A stretch of 9,436 nt of DNA. Source: Pseudomonadota bacterium. GTDB taxonomy: Bacteria > Pseudomonadota > Gammaproteobacteria > Burkholderiales > Burkholderiaceae_B. Shown here piece after piece: positions 6,369-9,436 of this stretch. A program made the translations under genes and the position numbers. How positions within the stretch are numbered: the stretch's first letter is position 1; each line of letters starts with the position of its first letter. Where the stretch lies: contig JAJYTK010000021.1 in assembly GCA_021793095.1 (NCBI GenBank), positions 1 through 9,436 of the forward strand, in the 5' to 3' direction. The notes under the pieces are model-generated. The model searched no databases and was not told the origin of the DNA. It was given only the letters and a program-made list of their open reading frames with translations.

Positions 6369-7166
6369 TTACTCATCACGGCGAGGAAGGTAATCATTAC
6401 GCAAAACCCCCTTTAATTCATCATAAGGTATTAAAAACTGGGGCATCCCGGCAGCATAGGGCGCAATCGCGTAGGGGTCATATTTCACTAATACACCCGC
6501 ATCAGTCAAGGCAATATTTTCGGTACGCTGAAAAGGCCATAAGCGAGCAAATTGCTCGGGATCATCTTGGGCCAAATCTAGTTTATCTACCCAACGTTGG
6601 TGGGCTTTTTGTTGTAGTGCGTAAAATTGCTCTAATTTGCGAGGGCGCACGATATCCTCAATCGTCAGCACTTTGCGATCGGTGTTGCTCCAATTAATAA
6701 ATTGGGTAGCCGCTAGGCCATGAGCTGCCCCTGTGTGGTAACGCCAAGCACCTAAATCCAGCACAGTGAGCGCCTTGTTTCTATAAATGGTTTTAGCCGC
6801 TAACTGCACCTCGTCAGAATGATCAGCAGTCTTCCAATAGTACTCTTCAAAAGCACTGATGCTGGGTTGTATTCGATCGCCATCCAAAGCGCTGATCATC
6901 GCTGCCAAGGACTCATCAACGAGATTTGTTAAATCTCGCTGCCCGGGAAAGACGAGGGAATTTACCTCAATATAAGGGCATTTGCCCTCGCAGCCCGGTT
7001 GATGTCCTGACCATTGGGCTGGCTGAGTGAATGAACCCTTTTTCTGGGTAATTGCGTCCGTTTGGGTCGGAATCAACGAAATATCTTGGCTGGTGCTTGC
7101 ACAGGCAGAAAGTAAACCGATTAAGCCCGCTGTCACCCAAGTCTTTATACTTGTATTCACTCGCAT
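6369..7166 (-). CDS. Lipoprotein with RsiV/DUF3298-like C-terminal domain, function unknown
   Basis: I chose the internal ATG at 7166 (265 residues), not an upstream frame start at 7238, because MRVNTSIKTWVTAGLIGLLSAC is then a lipoprotein signal peptide: basic start, hydrophobic core, lipobox LSAC at 19-22. AAGG lies 7 bases before this ATG. The residue after the lipidated Cys22 is Ala, not Asp, which predicts outer-membrane sorting. A Cys59-x3-Cys63 pair (GCEGKCP) could form a periplasmic disulfide. The C-terminal half, roughly residues 120-260, resembles DUF3298 (PdaC/RsiV-like): WRYHTGAAHGLA (141-152), the VLTIEDIV motif (166-173) and a closing FLIPYDELKG (244-253). In Bacillus, RsiV binds lysozyme and restrains sigma V, while PdaC is a peptidoglycan deacetylase. 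Neither role can be transferred here, since the protein has no visible sigma partner or deacetylase domain. It starts 16 bases after the GST stop, so the two are probably co-transcribed. Confidence 0.82.
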   Translation of the reverse strand: MRVNTSIKTWVTAGLIGLLSACASTSQDISLIPTQTDAITQKKGSFTQPAQWSGHQPGCEGKCPYIEVNSLVFPGQRDLTNLVDESLAAMISALDGDRIQPSISAFEEYYWKTADHSDEVQLAAKTIYRNKALTVLDLGAWRYHTGAAHGLAATQFINWSNTDRKVLTIEDIVRPRKLEQFYALQQKAHQRWVDKLDLAQDDPEQFARLWPFQRTENIALTDAGVLVKYDPYAIAPYAAGMPQFLIPYDELKGVLRNDYLPRRDE

Positions 7167-7182
7167 TCCTTTGCCTTGCTGA

Positions 7183-7881
7183 TTATTTGACCGAACTGGC
7201 GTCTTGTCCAAAGAGTATCGCTCGCGAACGCTCGTCACTCACGCTTGGCCCGGTATTCATTTTTTCAGCAATTTCATAAGCACGTTGCGTCCCAGGGCGT
7301 GATTGAATACGCTCAAACCAAGCTTTTAAATGGGGAAACTGGTTGAGATCTTGCTTTTGCCGCTCATGCGATACTATCCATGGATAGCAAGCCATGTCCG
7401 CAATGGAGTACTCATCGACAATAAACTCGCGACCCTCTAAACGCTTATTTAGTACGCCATACAAGCGGCTAGTTTCACGCGTATAGCGATCAATTGCGTA
7501 GGGAATAGGCTCGGGGGCATAAACGTTGAAATGATGATTTTGTCCTGCCATGGGTCCTAAACCGGCCATTTGCCAAAACACCCATTCCATGACTTGGACG
7601 CGTGCTCGTAGCTCGGTGGGTAGAAATTGGCCTGTTTTTTCGGCTAAATACTGTAATATGGCGCCTGATTCAAATACCGAGATGGCTTGGCCGCCATCAG
7701 CAGGGGCATGATCAACGATGGCTGGAATTCTATTATTTGGGGCAATCTGTAAAAACTCTGGCTTGAATTGATCACCCGTACCAATATTGATCGGGATTAT
7801 TTCGTAATCCAGACCTGCCTCTTCTAAAAACATGGTTATTTTGTGGCCGTTGGGTGTGGTCCAGTAATATACGTCAATCAT
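7183..7881 (-). CDS. yfcG: YfcG-type (nu-class) glutathione S-transferase / disulfide-bond reductase
   Basis: The 232-residue protein closely resembles E. coli YfcG, a cytosolic glutathione transferase with disulfide reductase activity using glutathione. The thioredoxin-like N-domain (about 1-85) contains TTPNGHKIT with Thr9 and Asn11, the glutathione-contacting residues of YfcG, then NNRIPAIVDH (49-58) with the cis-proline, and FESGAILQYLAEKTG (70-84) with the Glu-Ser pair that holds the gamma-glutamyl group. The all-helical C-domain includes QNHHFNVYAPEPIPYAIDRY and the capping motif YSIADMACYPW. The C-terminal tail is somewhat longer than that of E. coli YfcG (215 residues). The start at 7881 was chosen over 7920 because MIDVYYWTTPNG aligns with the family start and AGGAG (7887-7891 on the complementary strand) sits 5 bases upstream. 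It diverges from arsC and is followed closely by the lipoprotein gene. Confidence 0.93.
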   Translation of the reverse strand: MIDVYYWTTPNGHKITMFLEEAGLDYEIIPINIGTGDQFKPEFLQIAPNNRIPAIVDHAPADGGQAISVFESGAILQYLAEKTGQFLPTELRARVQVMEWVFWQMAGLGPMAGQNHHFNVYAPEPIPYAIDRYTRETSRLYGVLNKRLEGREFIVDEYSIADMACYPWIVSHERQKQDLNQFPHLKAWFERIQSRPGTQRAYEIAEKMNTGPSVSDERSRAILFGQDASSVK

Positions 7882-7898
7882 TTTTGCTCCTAAATAGA

Positions 7899-7926
7899 TT
7901 AATTTTTTTTGTTTATTCACTACAAT
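7899..7926 (+). promoter_or_regulatory. Candidate arsC promoter in the GST/arsC divergent region
   Basis: TACAAT (7921-7926) matches the sigma-70 -10 consensus at five of six positions. TTAATT (7899-7904), 16 bases upstream, is a moderate -35. Transcription would start near 7933, giving a leader of about 30 bases before the ATG at 7962. The whole divergent region is only 80 bases and AT-rich, so the opposing GST promoter must overlap it. No operator-like repeat is evident. Assigned by eye. Confidence 0.4.
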
Positions 7927-7961
7927 ACTAGCTATCAGACTAACATAAAAAGTGAGATCTT

Positions 7962-8306
7962 ATGGTTAAAATCTATCACAATCCCCGTTGTAGTAAATCC
8001 CGCGAAGTGTTGGCATTGCTGCGCGAGCGGGGTATAGAGCCTACTGTTATTGAGTATCTTAAAACGCCTCTAAATGTTCAAGAATTGCGCACTCTATTTC
8101 AAGCAGCCAATCTTGAGGTTCGTGAAGCGATGCGCACCAATGAAAAAGAATACCAAGATTTAGGGCTAAAGGATGAAGGATTGAGTGATGACGAGTTGCT
8201 CGATGCCATCGCGCAGCATCCGCGCTTGATGAACCGGCCTTTTGTGGTGACAGACAAGGGGGCCAGACTCTGCCGGCCAACCGAGCTGGTTGAGGAAATC
8301 CTTTAA
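7962..8306 (+). CDS. arsC: ArsC/YfgD family glutaredoxin-dependent arsenate reductase-like protein
   Basis: The 114-residue thioredoxin-fold protein has YHNPRCSKSRE (residues 5-15) with the catalytic Cys10. It also has Arg58, Arg92 and Arg105, which correspond to the arsenate-binding arginines 60, 94 and 107 of plasmid R773 ArsC. The family reduces arsenate to arsenite using glutathione and glutaredoxin. Length and overall sequence are nearer to the chromosomal YfgD type than to the longer R773 ArsC. No arsR, arsB or acr3 lies beside it, so a dedicated arsenic-resistance operon is not supported and the physiological substrate is open. The ribosome site is weak (GTGAG at 7952-7956, 5 bases before ATG). 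The gene diverges from the glutathione transferase gene; a shared glutathione theme is suggestive only. It ends at the bidirectional hairpin starting at 8341. Confidence 0.93.
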   Translation: MVKIYHNPRCSKSREVLALLRERGIEPTVIEYLKTPLNVQELRTLFQAANLEVREAMRTNEKEYQDLGLKDEGLSDDELLDAIAQHPRLMNRPFVVTDKGARLCRPTELVEEIL

Positions 8307-8340
8307 TACCTCATGAGATAAATAACCTCTTAGGGAAATA

Positions 8341-8368
8341 AAAAAGCTCCTGCGTGCAGGAGCTTTTT
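8341..8368. terminator. Bidirectional rho-independent terminator between arsC and yceI
   Basis: AAAAAGCTCCTGC (8341-8353) and GCAGGAGCTTTTT (8356-8368) are perfect 13-base complements. The innermost C-G pair probably opens to give a CGTG tetraloop. The stem's GC-rich core is flanked by an A-run and a T-run, so it can end transcripts from both arsC (plus) and the YceI genes (minus). Confidence 0.94.
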
Positions 8369-8416
8369 AGTTACTGGCCAGGACTTAAAGCCTGAGGCTC
8401 AAAGTCTTTAGTAACT
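8369..8416. repeat. Interrupted inverted repeat between terminator and yceI
   Basis: AGTTACT (8369-8375) is complementary to AGTAACT (8410-8416). Inside it, GACTT (8382-8386) pairs with AAGTC (8402-8406) and AGCC (8389-8392) with GGCT (8396-8399) around a TGA loop. Together they give 16 pairs interrupted by internal loops. It lies right after the stop of the minus-strand yceI gene (4 bases) and abuts the terminator. It may be a 3'-end stem of the yceI transcript; function unknown. Confidence 0.45.
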
Positions 8417-8420
8417 GTAA

Positions 8421-9023
8421 TTATTCCTCATCATTATCCTGGGCGATCCCCTCAAAAGAAACCGAGATAACGACCTCGTCAGAAACTGCAGGAACATATT
8501 TATCTATATCAAACTCGGTACGTTTGATCGTTGTGGTCGCATTTGCACCGATGGCAGGGCGCTTAAGCATCGGGTGCTCATCTACATATTGATAATGGTC
8601 CAACTCAAAAGTAACCTCTTGGGTGATACCTTTGATGGTCAATTCACCTTCAACGGCAACAGGTGCATCGCCATCAAAGATAATTTTGGTTGACTCAAAG
8701 GTTGCGGTGGGGTGGTTTTCAGTATCGAAAAACTCCTCACCTTGTAAGTGGTCATTAAAGATTTGTGCCCCAGTATTGACTGACCGTAAATCGATTTCAA
8801 CTTGCAGATCACCAGTTTGTTCTTCTAGATCTAAAGTCAAAACGCCACTGGTATTTTCAAAGGAACTACTCTGACGGCTCAGCCCCATATGATCATATGA
8901 AAAATGGGCAAAAGTATGGGTGGGATCAGCCTGGTAAGTGACTGGCTCAGCGACAGCTACGCTGGCTGTAGCGGCAAAGATTGCTGCACAAGCAGTTGAA
9001 ACGATTTTTTTGTGATTAAACAT
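8421..9023 (-). CDS. yceI: YceI family periplasmic lipocalin-like protein
   Basis: The 200-residue precursor has a Sec signal peptide (MFNHKK, a hydrophobic Ala-rich core, likely cut after AVA at 25/26), so the mature protein is periplasmic. The YceI beta-barrel, which binds isoprenoid-type lipids in characterised members, is marked by YQADPTHTFAHFSYDHMG (30-47), FFDTENHPTATFES (98-111), GELTIKGITQEV (126-137) and TTTIKRTEFDIDKYVPAVSD (163-182). The tail is acidic (QDNDEE). It lies 32 bases downstream of a second YceI gene on the same strand, with no hairpin between, so the two are probably one transcript. In many proteobacteria YceI genes sit beside a cytochrome b561 gene, which could lie beyond the right edge; that is inference. 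The ATG at 9021-9023 has an acceptable AGGTAG upstream. The physiological ligand is unknown. Confidence 0.93.
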   Translation of the reverse strand: MFNHKKIVSTACAAIFAATASVAVAEPVTYQADPTHTFAHFSYDHMGLSRQSSSFENTSGVLTLDLEEQTGDLQVEIDLRSVNTGAQIFNDHLQGEEFFDTENHPTATFESTKIIFDGDAPVAVEGELTIKGITQEVTFELDHYQYVDEHPMLKRPAIGANATTTIKRTEFDIDKYVPAVSDEVVISVSFEGIAQDNDEE

Positions 9024-9055
9024 AAACTACCTATTAAGTGAAAAAATAATGGCTT

Positions 9056-9436
9056 TTATTTACTGACAATATGAGCTTTGACTTTAACTTCGTTAGAAAC
9101 GATAGAGGGGTCTGACCAGCTGCCTGAGCCAACATCAAAATCACCCCGGTCGATCTCAAACTCGGTTTCGAAAACAAGGCGACCTGCGTCATCTTGCTGC
9201 ACAGTGACTGGGAACTCGAGTGCTTGAGTTTCCCCTTTAATCTGCAACACGCCCTTGACCGTATAGTCATCATCTCCAGCAGGGGAGACAGCAGAAGTTT
9301 CAAAAGTGGCAGTGGGGTGATTGGCCATATCAAACCACTCAGGTTTGATGAGTTCTTCGTCAGCCTCATCTGTGCCCGTATCCACCGTATCCAGAGGAAG
9401 CTCGATAACAGCACCCATCGCATCAGGAGCAGATCG
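9056..9436 (-). CDS. Second YceI family protein (5' partial)
   Basis: The frame is open to the window edge, with six codons (RSAPDA) visible upstream of the first in-frame ATG at 9418, so the gene starts outside the window and 126 C-terminal residues are seen. YceI hallmarks are WFDMANHPTATFET (about visible 34-47), GVLQIKGETQALEFPV and FEIDRGDFDVGSGSWSDPS near the end. The same NHPTATFE core occurs in the neighbouring YceI, but the C-terminal halves differ clearly: here a short GSGSWSDPSIVSNEV ending, there KRTEFDIDKYVPAVSDEV. They are therefore two distinct subfamilies placed side by side, not a recent duplication. No signal peptide can be assessed because the N-terminus is missing; periplasmic location is inferred from the family. 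It probably heads the transcript that continues into the complete yceI. Confidence 0.9.
   Translation of the reverse strand, partial: RSAPDAMGAVIELPLDTVDTGTDEADEELIKPEWFDMANHPTATFETSAVSPAGDDDYTVKGVLQIKGETQALEFPVTVQQDDAGRLVFETEFEIDRGDFDVGSGSWSDPSIVSNEVKVKAHIVSK

Noticed and set aside
7167..7238. N-terminal extension of the lipoprotein gene to the ATG at 7238
   Set aside because: It would overlap the GST gene and bury the lipoprotein signal peptide behind 24 polar residues.
9034..9423. Alternative minus-strand frame of 129 codons overlapping the partial YceI gene
   Set aside because: Its product is Leu/Ser-rich with no family signature, while the overlapping frame encodes unmistakable YceI motifs.

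Overview
The window looks like a stretch of ordinary chromosome from a betaproteobacterium, most likely Burkholderiales, perhaps Alcaligenaceae. Base composition is balanced (near 50% GC by eye). The family types and the ridA-recG-oxyR-dps neighbourhood fit that group. The taxonomic call is inference from protein resemblance and gene order; no 16S or other decisive marker is present. I see no IS element, phage gene, CRISPR array, tRNA or rRNA.

Left part, plus strand (1-5046). The window opens inside a gene for an MscS-type mechanosensitive channel that carries a cytoplasmic cyclic-nucleotide-binding domain; its reading frame runs off the left edge. Next come ridA (enamine/imine deaminase), recG (branched-DNA helicase), oxyR (peroxide sensor with both redox cysteines) and dps (ferritin-like DNA protection protein). 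A strong rho-independent terminator closes this group. The pairing of oxyR and dps suggests a peroxide-response function. Dps lacks one usual acidic ferroxidase ligand, with Met at position 67.

Middle part (5047-7881). A stand-alone periplasmic Leu/Ile/Val-type binding protein (livK-like) is on the plus strand, without permease or ATPase genes beside it. It converges on a minus-strand pair: a YfcG-type glutathione transferase and, 16 bases downstream of it, an outer-membrane-type lipoprotein with an RsiV/DUF3298-like C-terminus. A hairpin with A- and T-tracts on either side sits between the converging genes and should terminate both strands.

Right part (7882-9436). A short divergent region separates the glutathione transferase gene from an ArsC/YfgD-family reductase gene (plus). 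This converges through a second bidirectional terminator on two tandem YceI-family genes (minus). The upstream YceI gene is cut by the right window edge.

Many of the products deal with reactive metabolites, thiols or oxidative stress (RidA, OxyR, Dps, YfcG, ArsC), but only recG/oxyR/dps and the GST/lipoprotein pair are close enough to suggest linked expression. Every gene belongs to a known family and I found no convincing evidence of an undescribed system. The points most worth checking are the channel/cyclic-nucleotide fusion, the Dps ligand substitution, the unassigned lipoprotein, and an unexplained inverted repeat at 8369-8416. No gap between genes exceeds 300 bases; the longest (5004-5182) holds the dps terminator and the livK leader.
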